The notes under the pieces are model-generated. The model did no database searches, was not told where the DNA came from, and was given only the letters and a program-made list of their open reading frames with translations. A DNA stretch of 64,000 bases from Limnobacter sp. 130 (lineage in GTDB: Bacteria; Pseudomonadota; Gammaproteobacteria; Burkholderiales; Burkholderiaceae_B), in NCBI RefSeq assembly GCF_902506325.1, contig NZ_LR732330.1, forward strand, positions 372,001-436,000. Direction: 5' to 3'. The position numbers were made by a program, and so were the translations under genes. Shown here in pieces: positions 25,502 to 33,939 of this stretch; the first letter of the stretch is position 1; every line of letters starts with the position of its first letter.

Positions 25502-26542
25502 TTACAGCTCAGTCTTTGTTGCGCACTCGGAGTCCGCGCGGTTCACGCTACAACGAATCTGCTTCATGATATTCAAGGCCTTGGGATCGTATGAACCGCT
25601 CTTGGCCAACGCCACGCGTGATTCACGCAGCAAAATAGTGTATTTCACAGAGTCGGCAGCAGGAATGTCCATCCACGCTGCGTTGGGGATACCCTTCTCA
25701 GCATTGGTAATGATTTGCATGCCTGCAGGGAATTTCTTGAACCAGTAGTCGCGAGATTTCTGGGCAAAACCCTCTGGGAACTTGCTCTTGTTCACGATGA
25801 CCTGGTAGGTCAAAACAGCCACCGGGAAGCGAACAATTGCACCTGCGCTGCCCAAGCCTTTGTAAAGCTCAAGCGGTTTATAAGCGGCGGCGGGCGCAGC
25901 AATAATGTCGACAGAACCATTGTTGAATTTGGCGCCGAAGTTGGAAATATCGGCTGAAACAGGAGATGCACCTACCTTGGAAATCATTTCCTTTTGGGCA
26001 GAGTCGTAGTCAAACGAGGCGATCTTCTTGCCGGCCAGCTTTTCAACTGAGTTGATGTCACGGCTTTTTACATACAGGTACGCAGCGCCGAAAGGAATGA
26101 TACCGGCTACTTGATAGTTGCCCTGAGTCATCAACGCATCTGCTTTTTCAGTTGCGAACAGTTGAATGGTGCGCTTGACCACTTCGTAGCTTAGTCCCAT
26201 GTCCACTTTGCCGTCTTTCACCACGGACGCCGCGCCCAATGCGTCGATTGAACCGGCAACCGAGTTGTAGGCACGTGTGCGGAATGAGGTTGCTACCAAC
26301 ATGTCGCACTGGCCTGTTTTGAAGTTCTCAGAGGCGATTTTCTCGTCAGTAAACGCTTCCAGTTCCAGGTCGGCACCGAAACCTTTGGCTGCCAACACGT
26401 AGTCTTTGCTCAGGTTAAATACGTCGCCGCCTGCGCCCAGAATGTCGAATACACAAACTTTCTGTTTGGCCAAGGCCGGTGATGCGGATGCCATCAAGGC
26501 CAAGCCCAAGCCGGCGGTGATTGCTTTGATTTTCAACTTCAT
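25502..26542 (-). CDS. TRAP-type periplasmic solute-binding protein
   Basis: This is the periplasmic binding protein that delivers substrate to the TRAP permease encoded next to it. The 346-residue protein has a clean signal peptide (KLKIKAITAGLGLALMASAS, cleavage near ALA-KQ). A periplasmic binding fold with VCVFDILGAGGDVFNL, TGQCDMLVATSFRTRAYNS and WMDIPAADSVKYTILLRESR follows. It belongs to the less-studied group of putative solute-binding proteins rather than the classical DctP group. The ATG at 26542 begins the signal peptide; an upstream in-frame ATG five codons earlier is less likely. The ligand cannot be read from the sequence. Confidence 0.78.
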   Translation of the reverse strand: MKLKIKAITAGLGLALMASASPALAKQKVCVFDILGAGGDVFNLSKDYVLAAKGFGADLELEAFTDEKIASENFKTGQCDMLVATSFRTRAYNSVAGSIDALGAASVVKDGKVDMGLSYEVVKRTIQLFATEKADALMTQGNYQVAGIIPFGAAYLYVKSRDINSVEKLAGKKIASFDYDSAQKEMISKVGASPVSADISNFGAKFNNGSVDIIAAPAAAYKPLELYKGLGSAGAIVRFPVAVLTYQVIVNKSKFPEGFAQKSRDYWFKKFPAGMQIITNAEKGIPNAAWMDIPAADSVKYTILLRESRVALAKSGSYDPKALNIMKQIRCSVNRADSECATKTEL

Positions 26543-26625
26543 TGTCTGGTCTCCCAAAATTGTGTTTTTGCGAACCCGGGATTTTTTGCTAGAGAATCTA
26601 ACCCAGGTCTGCTGTGAGCAAAAAC

Positions 26626-27654
26626 TTAGTTCAACAAGTCGTCCACGTTCATGCCTGCTGGCATCGCGGCTTCTTCATCCCAATATTTACCCATGCTGTT
26701 CACGGGGGTACGGGTGCCCACGTTTTCTGTCCAGTAACGGTCTGAAAGATTCAGCATGACCGCACCAGCCAAGCTGTCGACCAACGCGTATTGTTGGCTT
26801 GACTTGAAGTCTTTCACGTTTGCAAAACGCTTGGTTGCGTCGCGGAAACGGGGGGTATCACCCACGGCCAGTGCGGACAAGCCGTACATCACGTGAGAAA
26901 GACGCACACCTTGGCGCTCGCCAATCAACATGGACAAGCGGAATGTTCCCCATACGTCTTTGCCTTCAGAGGCACCTGGCAAAATACTCCAGACCACGGC
27001 GCGGGCGGCATTTGGCGCGCCCCACCACTTGGCATTGGAAATACAAGTGAGCGCACGTTCGGATTTTGGCGCGATGTCGGTGGGCACACCCACCATTTGC
27101 TGGGAAGCAATGTCGTTCACCACAGCTTGCAAACCAGCAACGGTGCCCAACAGGTAAGTCAGTTCATCAAAATCACGTTCGAACTCGGGGCAACCTTCAC
27201 CATATTCGAAGTTGTATTTGTCTTCCAGCTTGTTGCGCATGGCTTCAAATGCGCGCAACTGGCGACGTGCGGTAATTTCCAGCAAACGTTTCTGGCCAAT
27301 ACGCGCGTCTTGCGCTTCTACAATATTGTTTTGCTTGGAAGCGCGCAGGTAACGCAGTTCTTCTTCCACAGCACGCTGCTCAGAGCACGCGGCAGACGAG
27401 ACCAGCAAAAGAGATTCGAGCAGTTGGGGATCGCCACCAAAGGCGCGGGTGCCGCCAGAAATCAGGGGAAAGTTGCCTGTGGCAAAGCGACAGGCCATGT
27501 CGACATCGTCAATTTCAAGCTGAGGCGGAATAATTCTGCGTTCAATCAGGTTGATCGCGAGGTTTGTAGCCCCTCTTTCGACGCTTGCGCAACCTGCCGC
27601 AAATGCAACTACTCCCGAAATGGCCAAAATACGCCATACGCCAGCTCTGATCAT
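26626..27654 (-). CDS. Lipoprotein, probably TRAP-associated TatT-like component
   Basis: This 342-residue lipoprotein has a signal peptide ending FAAGC (Cys22). The mature part is largely helical with repeated helix pairs (LRYLRASKQNNIVEAQDARI, RQLRAFEAMRNKLEDKYNFE, FDELTYLLGTVAGLQAVVND). This suits the TPR-like TatT proteins that trimerise and dock onto TRAP binding proteins. The call rests mainly on its place as the first gene of the TRAP operon, 83 bases ahead of the binding protein, and on its fold pattern. It has several Cys residues after the lipobox. The 260-base gap to the divergent regulator gene holds no other gene that I can see. Confidence 0.55.
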   Translation of the reverse strand: MIRAGVWRILAISGVVAFAAGCASVERGATNLAINLIERRIIPPQLEIDDVDMACRFATGNFPLISGGTRAFGGDPQLLESLLLVSSAACSEQRAVEEELRYLRASKQNNIVEAQDARIGQKRLLEITARRQLRAFEAMRNKLEDKYNFEYGEGCPEFERDFDELTYLLGTVAGLQAVVNDIASQQMVGVPTDIAPKSERALTCISNAKWWGAPNAARAVVWSILPGASEGKDVWGTFRLSMLIGERQGVRLSHVMYGLSALAVGDTPRFRDATKRFANVKDFKSSQQYALVDSLAGAVMLNLSDRYWTENVGTRTPVNSMGKYWDEEAAMPAGMNVDDLLN

Positions 27655-27914
27655 TGATGTCTCCGTTGATTTTTCTTTTATACCTTGTCTAGTCAATATT
27701 TGGATTTGACCTTTGAGTAACAAGATTTGCGCACGTTATTAAACCATGAAATATTCACCCATCCAAGTGAAAGTAAACAGTTGTTAATAGAAGCGTTATT
27801 CTATTTGAGGCGCCAAATTTGAAGACAGATGCCTAAACACCCCCCAATTGAAGGCAACGAACTGTTAAAAAGCGTGGAGAATAAAGTATCTTCATTTGTT
27901 GCCTTTCGAAATTC

Positions 27915-29312
27915 ATGACGCAGATCGATCTACCGGCAGACAACTCTGATACGGTTGCGAGGAACAGCACCGATAAACCTGACCGGATGAAGCAGGCCGT
28001 AAAGGACATGACACCACTGAAGGGCAAAACTGCGCTGGTGGTGGACTCAGCCTTGGCCACGCGGCGTGCGCTTCAGGAGCAACTTTCTCAACTGGGTGCA
28101 AAAGCGGTCATTTTCGCCAGTTCGGTTTCCGAAGTTGAACAGCACTTGAGTTCTCGCGAGTTCGCGCTGATTGTGTGCGAATATCAGCTGGAAGGCGACC
28201 GCAATGGTCAACAACTGCTGGAAGACCTGCGAGTGAACAAAAAACTGGCGTGGTCAACCGCTTTCATGATGGTGACTGGCGAGCGGAGCTACGGCAATGT
28301 GGTGGCAGTGGCTGAATTCGAACCCGACGATTACCTGATCAAACCTTTCACGGCCTCTACGCTTTCAGACCGTGTTGTTCGAGTATTCAACCGAAAAATT
28401 CGATTGGCCGATGCGTACCGTTCAATGTTTGAAGAACGGTTTCAAGAAGTGCCTGCCATTTGCGAAGATCTGGAATCAAAATTTCCGCAGTATTTGAATG
28501 AACTCGAACGCATGCGTATTGAATCGTTCTACAGATTGGCGGAATACGAAAAAACCGAACAGGAATTGCAGGCAAAGATTGAGAAGGCGCCAAAACCATG
28601 GATGCAACTGTTGCTGGCCAAGGTCAACCTTGAGAAAAAACAGTTTGAGCAAGCCAATGACCTGCTCACTGAGGTGGTAAAAACAAACCCGGAGTACCTG
28701 GCCGCCAGCGACTTGTTTGCCGACGTGCTTTGGGAGCAGAACCGCCCGGCCGATGCCCTGGATATTCTTGAAAAAATGGGAGCGAAGGCACTGTCATCGA
28801 CGACCCGCCTGCGCAAACTTGCTGATCTCGCTGTTCGCATTGGTGACAATACGCGCTCGAAAAACTACCTGACGAAAGTAATTGATCGATCCCGAAACAC
28901 CTCACTTTCGCAAATACACGACTACCTTCAGTTGTCGAAAATTTACGTGCAGGAAGGTCGACATGAAGAAGCCGAGAAGCTGACCGCAAAAATGCGCAGC
29001 ACGGTGAATTCCACTGAACTTGATTTGGCGCGTGCCATGATGGCGATTCAAAAAGACATTGCCGATGGGCGCGGGGAGAAGGCAAGTGACAAACTGCTTT
29101 CGTTTTTCGAAGACAACACAGAAGCGTTGCCCAAGCTTGAGCCAGAAACCTTAACCAGTCTGCTGGAATTGTGTTTCGCAGTGAGTATGGACACCAAAGG
29201 CTATGAACTGGCCAGCCAGATCACCAAGCACAAACCGTCCAAAGCCATGCTGGACAGAATTCGAACTGCCATATCGGACTTCAAGGGCAGCCAGAGTACT
29301 GCCAACGACTGA
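27915..29312 (+). CDS. Response regulator-like protein with TPR-type repeats; phospho-acceptor Asp replaced by Glu
   Basis: This 465-residue cytoplasmic protein begins with a receiver domain at about 37-160 (TALVVDSALATRR, LIVCEYQLEG, MMVTGERS, DDYLIKPF). A long helical C-terminal region with TPR-like repeats (WMQLLLAKVNLEKKQFEQA, DLFADVLWEQNRPADALDI) follows. At the phosphorylation position the residue is Glu89 (codon GAA, 28179-28181) instead of Asp; Thr121 and Lys143 are kept and Asp44 is the metal-binding acid. Such a change often mimics the phosphorylated state. There is no DNA-binding domain, so it probably acts by protein contacts. No kinase gene is adjacent; it is divergent from the TRAP operon and convergent with the sox cluster. 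Confidence 0.82.
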   Translation: MTQIDLPADNSDTVARNSTDKPDRMKQAVKDMTPLKGKTALVVDSALATRRALQEQLSQLGAKAVIFASSVSEVEQHLSSREFALIVCEYQLEGDRNGQQLLEDLRVNKKLAWSTAFMMVTGERSYGNVVAVAEFEPDDYLIKPFTASTLSDRVVRVFNRKIRLADAYRSMFEERFQEVPAICEDLESKFPQYLNELERMRIESFYRLAEYEKTEQELQAKIEKAPKPWMQLLLAKVNLEKKQFEQANDLLTEVVKTNPEYLAASDLFADVLWEQNRPADALDILEKMGAKALSSTTRLRKLADLAVRIGDNTRSKNYLTKVIDRSRNTSLSQIHDYLQLSKIYVQEGRHEEAEKLTAKMRSTVNSTELDLARAMMAIQKDIADGRGEKASDKLLSFFEDNTEALPKLEPETLTSLLELCFAVSMDTKGYELASQITKHKPSKAMLDRIRTAISDFKGSQSTAND

Positions 29313-29321
29313 ATTTACGGT

Positions 29322-29765
29322 CTACAAGGCCCATGCGGCCTTGATCAACTGGTCCAGATAAGCGCCATAAAACTCGGGTAAACTGGCACCCAACAAGGGT
29401 TTGCCCGCCACAGCACCTTTTGCATTGAACACCATGACCGTGGGCGAAAACTTCACATTCAGCGGACTGGCCAGAGATTTTCCGGTGTATCGATTTCCAT
29501 CAAACCAGATAAAACTGCGCTTGCTGTCTGAAAAATCGATTTCGTAAACAGCCACCTTGCCCTTGTAATCCGGATCGGTGCTGACATGGCGTAATGACTG
29601 CTGCCGGACCTTTTCGCAGTAAGCACAATCCGGCAAGGAAAACAGCACAACAACAGCTGGCACTTGCTGTTGTTGAAGATTAACCGGAAAAGAAAGTGCT
29701 TCTCCACCTGCACTGTGTGCAGGCGAGAGCCAGACCAACACAAGAAACACCCAGATTGCTTTCAT
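29322..29765 (-). CDS. Periplasmic thioredoxin-fold protein of the sox cluster (SoxW/SoxS-like)
   Basis: This 147-residue exported protein has a signal peptide of about 18 residues. Its thioredoxin fold carries the redox pair in LPDCAYCEKVR (CAYC) and the cis-Pro region VKFSPTVMVFNAKG. It is the last gene of the sox run, five bases after soxB. SoxW and SoxS proteins in other sulfur oxidisers keep Sox cysteines, above all the SoxY carrier, in the active reduced state; the same role is likely here. No SoxV/CcdA membrane partner is present in the window. Which of the two names applies cannot be decided. Confidence 0.75.
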   Translation of the reverse strand: MKAIWVFLVLVWLSPAHSAGGEALSFPVNLQQQQVPAVVVLFSLPDCAYCEKVRQQSLRHVSTDPDYKGKVAVYEIDFSDSKRSFIWFDGNRYTGKSLASPLNVKFSPTVMVFNAKGAVAGKPLLGASLPEFYGAYLDQLIKAAWAL

Positions 29766-29770
29766 GCAAT

Positions 29771-31498
29771 TCAGACCACATATCCCGGGTTGTCGTTCAT
29801 TCCAATCAGTTTTGGTGTGTAAGGCACTTTGGTGGCAATGGTTTTTTTGGCTTTCAAATAGGTTTCAACCACATCCCAAATTGGCGGTTCACCATTGTTG
29901 CGAGCCTCTTCGGCCACCGGAGCCCAGCCCGCCACCTTGTATGCTTTTGACGCCTCAATGGGTTTACCGTTCAAACGCATATCGGAAATGCGCTGGCCTG
30001 CTTCCCCGTTGGGATTGCAGGTGTAAGTCAAACCACCCACACGCACCATGTCGCCGCCCTGCTGATAATAAGGGTCCGGGTTGAACAAGTTGTCGCACAC
30101 GTCTTCCAGCACAGTTTTGATGAACTCGCCTTTCATGTCGACCAAAGTAGTATTTGGATAGGTAATCGCTGTTTGGTCCATCAGGTGTTCACGCGTGATG
30201 GTTTGACCTGGCAGCAGGCTGGTGCCCCAGCGAAAGCCTGGAGAAAAAGCAATTTCAGCGCCCTTCACTTCCATCAGTGCATCAACAATCAATTGATCCC
30301 AACTGCCATTGAAGTTGCCACGGCGATACAGCAAACCTTCACTGACTGCCAAGGGTTCGCTCAGCTTTTCAATGTAGGGTTTGCGCACGTTGGTCACAAA
30401 GGTTTCCATCGCGGGGTCGGCGGGCAGCATGTTCGAGAACACTGGCAAGAGGCGGTATTTGAAATCGCGCAATTTGCCGCCACGAATGTCCATGTCAAGC
30501 ACGCCCAAAAACTTGCTGTTGCTGCCTGCATTGGTGACATAGGTTGTGCCAGAAGAGTTTTTCACGGGAATGGCGTTGGGCACACCGTCGTGCGTGTGGC
30601 CACCCAAAATGAAATCGATCCCGGTCACGCGGCTGGCCAGTTTCAGGTCAACATCCATGCCATTGTGAGAAAGCAGCACCACCGCTTGCGCGCCTTTTGC
30701 CCGCACTTCGTTGACCACTTCCTGCATGCTTTCTTCCTGAATGCCGTAGGACCAGTCTTTGACGAAGTAACGCGGATTGGCAATTGGGCTATACGGAAAG
30801 GCTTGCCCGATGATTGCAACCTTGGCCCCATTGATGGTTTTCATCACATGGCTTGGAAAAACCGGATCACCAAAATCAGTGGTTTTAATGTTTTGGGCAA
30901 CAATGTCGATTTTGCCTTTGAAATCTTTCTCGGCCACTTCAAGAATTCGGTCTGAGCCATAGGTGCATTCCCAGTGCAGGGTCATGACATCGACGCCCAG
31001 CATTTTTGCAGCATCAACCATGTCTTGCGCATTGGTCCACAAACTGGTGGCCGAGCCTTGCCAGGTGTCGCCGCCGTCCAGCAACAAAGCGCCAGGCCGG
31101 TTGGCCTTCATCATTTTCACCAAGGTAGACAAATGCGCAAAGCCACCCACCTTGCCATAATGCTTGGCGGCTTCTTCAAAATTCAGATAAGTGAACGCGT
31201 GCGCTTGTGCGGAACCCGGCTTGATATTGAATGCCTTGAGCAATGACTCGCCCACAAGGTGTGGGGCTTTGCCAAAGGCATCGGCCACACCCAAATTCAC
31301 ATTCGGTTCGCGGAAATAAATGGGCACCAGTTGCGCATGGCAGTCGGTCATGTGCAACAGGCTGGCATTGCCAAATGGTTTCAGGTCATACAGCTTTTCA
31401 CCGTGACCACCGGCCAGTACATGCGGTGAGTTGATCGCCATGCCCGCCGCCGAGGCGGCCGCGAGCATGCCCATGAATTCGCGTCGATTCATCTGCAT
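29771..31498 (-). CDS. soxB: Thiosulfohydrolase SoxB
   Basis: SoxB is the dimanganese enzyme that hydrolyses the sulfonate group from the SoxY-bound cysteine S-thiosulfonate, releasing sulfate. The 575-residue protein has a Tat-type signal (NRREFMGMLAAASAAG). Its metallophosphatase motifs are LLHMTDCHAQL, LLLDGGDTWQGS, VVLLSHNGMDVD and ILGGHTHDG. The C-terminal 5'-nucleotidase-like domain follows (GNFNGSWDQLIVDALM, FSPGFRWG). Its length is typical. It lies downstream of soxX with a 72-base gap and is followed at once by the thioredoxin gene. Confidence 0.96.
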   Translation of the reverse strand: MQMNRREFMGMLAAASAAGMAINSPHVLAGGHGEKLYDLKPFGNASLLHMTDCHAQLVPIYFREPNVNLGVADAFGKAPHLVGESLLKAFNIKPGSAQAHAFTYLNFEEAAKHYGKVGGFAHLSTLVKMMKANRPGALLLDGGDTWQGSATSLWTNAQDMVDAAKMLGVDVMTLHWECTYGSDRILEVAEKDFKGKIDIVAQNIKTTDFGDPVFPSHVMKTINGAKVAIIGQAFPYSPIANPRYFVKDWSYGIQEESMQEVVNEVRAKGAQAVVLLSHNGMDVDLKLASRVTGIDFILGGHTHDGVPNAIPVKNSSGTTYVTNAGSNSKFLGVLDMDIRGGKLRDFKYRLLPVFSNMLPADPAMETFVTNVRKPYIEKLSEPLAVSEGLLYRRGNFNGSWDQLIVDALMEVKGAEIAFSPGFRWGTSLLPGQTITREHLMDQTAITYPNTTLVDMKGEFIKTVLEDVCDNLFNPDPYYQQGGDMVRVGGLTYTCNPNGEAGQRISDMRLNGKPIEASKAYKVAGWAPVAEEARNNGEPPIWDVVETYLKAKKTIATKVPYTPKLIGMNDNPGYVV

Positions 31499-31570
31499 TG
31501 AATAATTTCGCTTTTCAGAGAGTTAGCACCTGCACTTTTTTCAAGCACAGGTGATCGGAACAATTTGTGT

Positions 31571-32212
31571 TTACTTGTTGACCGGCGAATCGGTTGCCAT
31601 CAACAAGGCCATCACGTCTTTCAACTGATCTTCCGTCAAAATGCCTTCCGCGCCAAAACGAGGCATGTTGGAACATGCGTTGTAAGCATGTGAATTCCAG
31701 ATTTTCGCCCAGGTGTATTTCATGATGGCATCCGAGTTGCCCCGCAACTTGCCATACTGATACAAGGACGGACCAATGTTTCCATAAGACAACTCCTGGG
31801 GTGCCAACTGGTGACAGGCGTAACAGTTGCCACCAGCAGCTGTACCTTCTTTGTCCGAAAACTGAAAACCAACGCCGGTCTGGGCAATTTTTTCACCGGC
31901 TTTCCAGTCGCCAAGGTACTTGCCATCGCCTGGATATTTCACCGAGGCCAAAGCGGCATTTTGCAGCGCAGTTCGCTGGGTATCGGGCAAACCTCCCGGT
32001 GCAGTTTCAGCCAGTGAACAGGCTTGCTGCAATTCGGTTTGCTTGATCCGATCCAGTTTGGCCTGGCCTTTGTCTTTGAACGAGGCCAACATCAACTGAG
32101 TGATTTCCTCATTGCTTGGCTCTGCGACCACGGGCTTGCTGTCTGTGTTCGCGCATGCCCCCAAAAGGGCAATGAGCAAAACACTGGCCGAATATTTAAT
32201 TGTGCTGTGCAT
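31571..32212 (-). CDS. soxX: Cytochrome c SoxX (lipoprotein form)
   Basis: SoxX and SoxA form the c-type cytochrome that couples thiosulfate oxidatively to SoxYZ. The 213-residue protein has one heme motif, CYACH (130-134), and a Met-ligand candidate in NMPRFGAEGILTEDQ. It starts with a lipoprotein signal: IALLGAC with Cys20. An N-terminal segment of about 80 residues before the heme domain makes it longer than the small soluble SoxX of Paracoccus. Anchoring SoxXA to a membrane is therefore likely. The ATG at 32212 has AAGGAG upstream; an extended frame further upstream runs into soxA. Confidence 0.92.
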   Translation of the reverse strand: MHSTIKYSASVLLIALLGACANTDSKPVVAEPSNEEITQLMLASFKDKGQAKLDRIKQTELQQACSLAETAPGGLPDTQRTALQNAALASVKYPGDGKYLGDWKAGEKIAQTGVGFQFSDKEGTAAGGNCYACHQLAPQELSYGNIGPSLYQYGKLRGNSDAIMKYTWAKIWNSHAYNACSNMPRFGAEGILTEDQLKDVMALLMATDSPVNK

Positions 32213-32229
32213 GTTTGTTCTCCTTGTTA

Positions 32230-33066
32230 TTAGCGCTTCAGCGATGTGGCCTGCATGGTACCGCCCTCGGCTTTCACGCCCAGGAAGGTAATCAGGTCGA
32301 TCGACGCTTGCGAGCCATACTTCAACTCGGGGAAACGTTGCTGCCGGAAACAGTCGTACATGCGCCATTGCATGGAACGCACAGCACCCTGAGAAACGCG
32401 ATACGCTGGCCAAGCAGCAAATGCAGCTTGAGCAGGTTCGGGTTTGGTCAAGTTGGGCAGACCTTGCAAACGAATGCGCTGGTCGTCAGTTGCGTGGCAA
32501 CTTGCGCAGGAAAAGTCATAAGGGCCTGCACGGTAAAAGAAGATTTTTTCGCCGCGTGCGCGGGATGCCTTTTCTTCAGGATGGCCTTGTGGAACCTTGA
32601 TCATGGCACCACGGGATTGTGCGTACACATAAGCAACCAAAGACTCCATCTCGGTGGGTTTTTCACCCGCACTTGAGAAAGGTTTCTTGGTTATTTCAGC
32701 AACATCGCGCCCTTGCAATGTCACCATGCAATGCACCAGACGAGATTCCACGTCCATGACTTTGCCTGTGTCGCTGAAGAAGCGGGGCATGGTCGCCACT
32801 GCCCCTTCCAGCTTGCCGGGGCCTACGCCCAAATCGCATTGCTCAAGCGATGCATTCTTGGGGCCTTGCGGCTTTTGCCAAATGTCTTCGCCGCGCAACT
32901 CGACCAACTCGGCAGGATTGCCGTCGGCCAGCATGTCGCGGTATTCCTGAATACCCTGCTCGGTGGTTTTTTGTGCATGTGCGCTCATTGTGAAGGTCGC
33001 CATTGCACCTGCGCCCACAAAGGCCACAGCGGCTAGCTTGACCGCTGTTCTTGCTGTTTGCCTCAT
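32230..33066 (-). CDS. soxA: Cytochrome c SoxA (single-heme type)
   Basis: SoxA carries the active heme of SoxAX, which joins thiosulfate to the SoxY cysteine. The 278-residue protein has a signal peptide (cleavage near SAHA-QK), one heme motif CASCH (187-191) and the catalytic cysteine ligand Cys239 in MYDCFRQQRFPE. The N-terminal heme of diheme SoxA is absent. Two cysteines remain (Cys77, Cys113) that could form the disulfide seen in single-heme SoxA. The start at 33066 has AAGGGG at seven bases; an ATG nine codons earlier is weaker. Confidence 0.94.
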   Translation of the reverse strand: MRQTARTAVKLAAVAFVGAGAMATFTMSAHAQKTTEQGIQEYRDMLADGNPAELVELRGEDIWQKPQGPKNASLEQCDLGVGPGKLEGAVATMPRFFSDTGKVMDVESRLVHCMVTLQGRDVAEITKKPFSSAGEKPTEMESLVAYVYAQSRGAMIKVPQGHPEEKASRARGEKIFFYRAGPYDFSCASCHATDDQRIRLQGLPNLTKPEPAQAAFAAWPAYRVSQGAVRSMQWRMYDCFRQQRFPELKYGSQASIDLITFLGVKAEGGTMQATSLKR

Positions 33067-33103
33067 CTCACACCCCTTCTTATGGTTATGCATTAATTGG
33101 AGA

Positions 33104-33415
33104 TTACGCCACTTTGGTCTTGTCAGTTCGGGAGTCGCCCTTGTTGTCAGTCCATGTCACTTCCACTGTATCACCGGCTTTGCCCCCATTGAAAGAGAAG
33201 GACAAGAAGGGATTTTTGGATACGGCAGGACCCCAATTGGCCTGCAAAACCACCTTGTCGTTGCACTTGGCGGTCACGTTCTGAATAAACCAGGCAGGAA
33301 CCAAACTGCCATCGGAGGCTTTGCGCTGGCCAGTTTCCATTTCATGCGCCATCAATACTTTCACTTCCACTTCATCGCCGTTGGCCTTGGCGCGAATTTT
33401 CATTGGATCACCCAT
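33104..33415 (-). CDS. soxZ: Sulfur-oxidation carrier subunit SoxZ
   Basis: SoxZ pairs with SoxY to form the periplasmic carrier that holds sulfur intermediates. At 103 residues it is normal in length and, as usual, has no signal peptide of its own; it is carried out with SoxY by the Tat system. Family sequence includes MKIRAKANGD, HEMETGQRK, PAWFIQNVTA and VEVTWTDNKGD. It follows soxY by 21 bases. Confidence 0.96.
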   Translation of the reverse strand: MGDPMKIRAKANGDEVEVKVLMAHEMETGQRKASDGSLVPAWFIQNVTAKCNDKVVLQANWGPAVSKNPFLSFSFNGGKAGDTVEVTWTDNKGDSRTDKTKVA

Positions 33416-33436
33416 ATTTTTCTCCTGAATTTTGAA

Positions 33437-33910
33437 TTAACCGCCACAACCGCCGAGGGTTACTTTGACCTCTTTTTTGGCAAAGTAATACTTGCCATCG
33501 GCCTTGACGAGCGCATAAACATCACTGGACTTACCCATTTTTACGCGCGTGTTTACCTTGGCCTCTGTGCCAGCGGGAATCATGAACTGGGCCGACATCA
33601 TGGAGGGGTTATTGGCAACCAACAGGGCTACTTCTGTGGTGTTTTTTAACTTGCTGTCAGCACCAACTGGCACCACGGCGCCGTTTTCAGCGATGTCAGG
33701 AGCAATCACTGTAATTTCCTTGCTTTCCGTGGGCATACTGCCGCCCAAGGCTTTCATCAGTTCATCCAGAGACTTGGCACCAAATGCTTTTTCTGGGTAC
33801 CCAGCGGCTGCGAACACCTCATTGGGTTTGATCAATCCGGCGGCAACTGCCAAGCCCAATACTGTCAGGCCCGACGAGGCTTTCAGCATGGTGCGTCTGT
33901 TTTGGTTCAT
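33437..33910 (-). CDS. soxY: Sulfur-oxidation carrier subunit SoxY
   Basis: SoxY carries sulfur covalently on the cysteine of its C-terminal swinging arm during thiosulfate oxidation. The 157-residue protein ends GGCGG, with the substrate-carrying Cys155, exactly as in the family. It starts with a twin-arginine signal (NQNRRTMLKASSGLTVLGLA) that also exports SoxZ. The mature part shows the immunoglobulin-like fold typical of SoxY. It follows soxD by 29 bases. Confidence 0.97.
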   Translation of the reverse strand: MNQNRRTMLKASSGLTVLGLAVAAGLIKPNEVFAAAGYPEKAFGAKSLDELMKALGGSMPTESKEITVIAPDIAENGAVVPVGADSKLKNTTEVALLVANNPSMMSAQFMIPAGTEAKVNTRVKMGKSSDVYALVKADGKYYFAKKEVKVTLGGCGG

Positions 33911-33939
33911 TGACTAACTCCTCCTAAAAATTCCATCAA

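Noticed and set aside
29325-29343. CAAGGCC/GGCCTTG hairpin between the response regulator and thioredoxin genes
   Set aside because: There is no T tract on either strand, and the right part is coding sequence of the thioredoxin gene.
32213-32413. Upstream extension of soxX
   Set aside because: The extra residues run into soxA coding sequence, and the strong AAGGAG site marks 32212 as the start of a normal lipoprotein signal.
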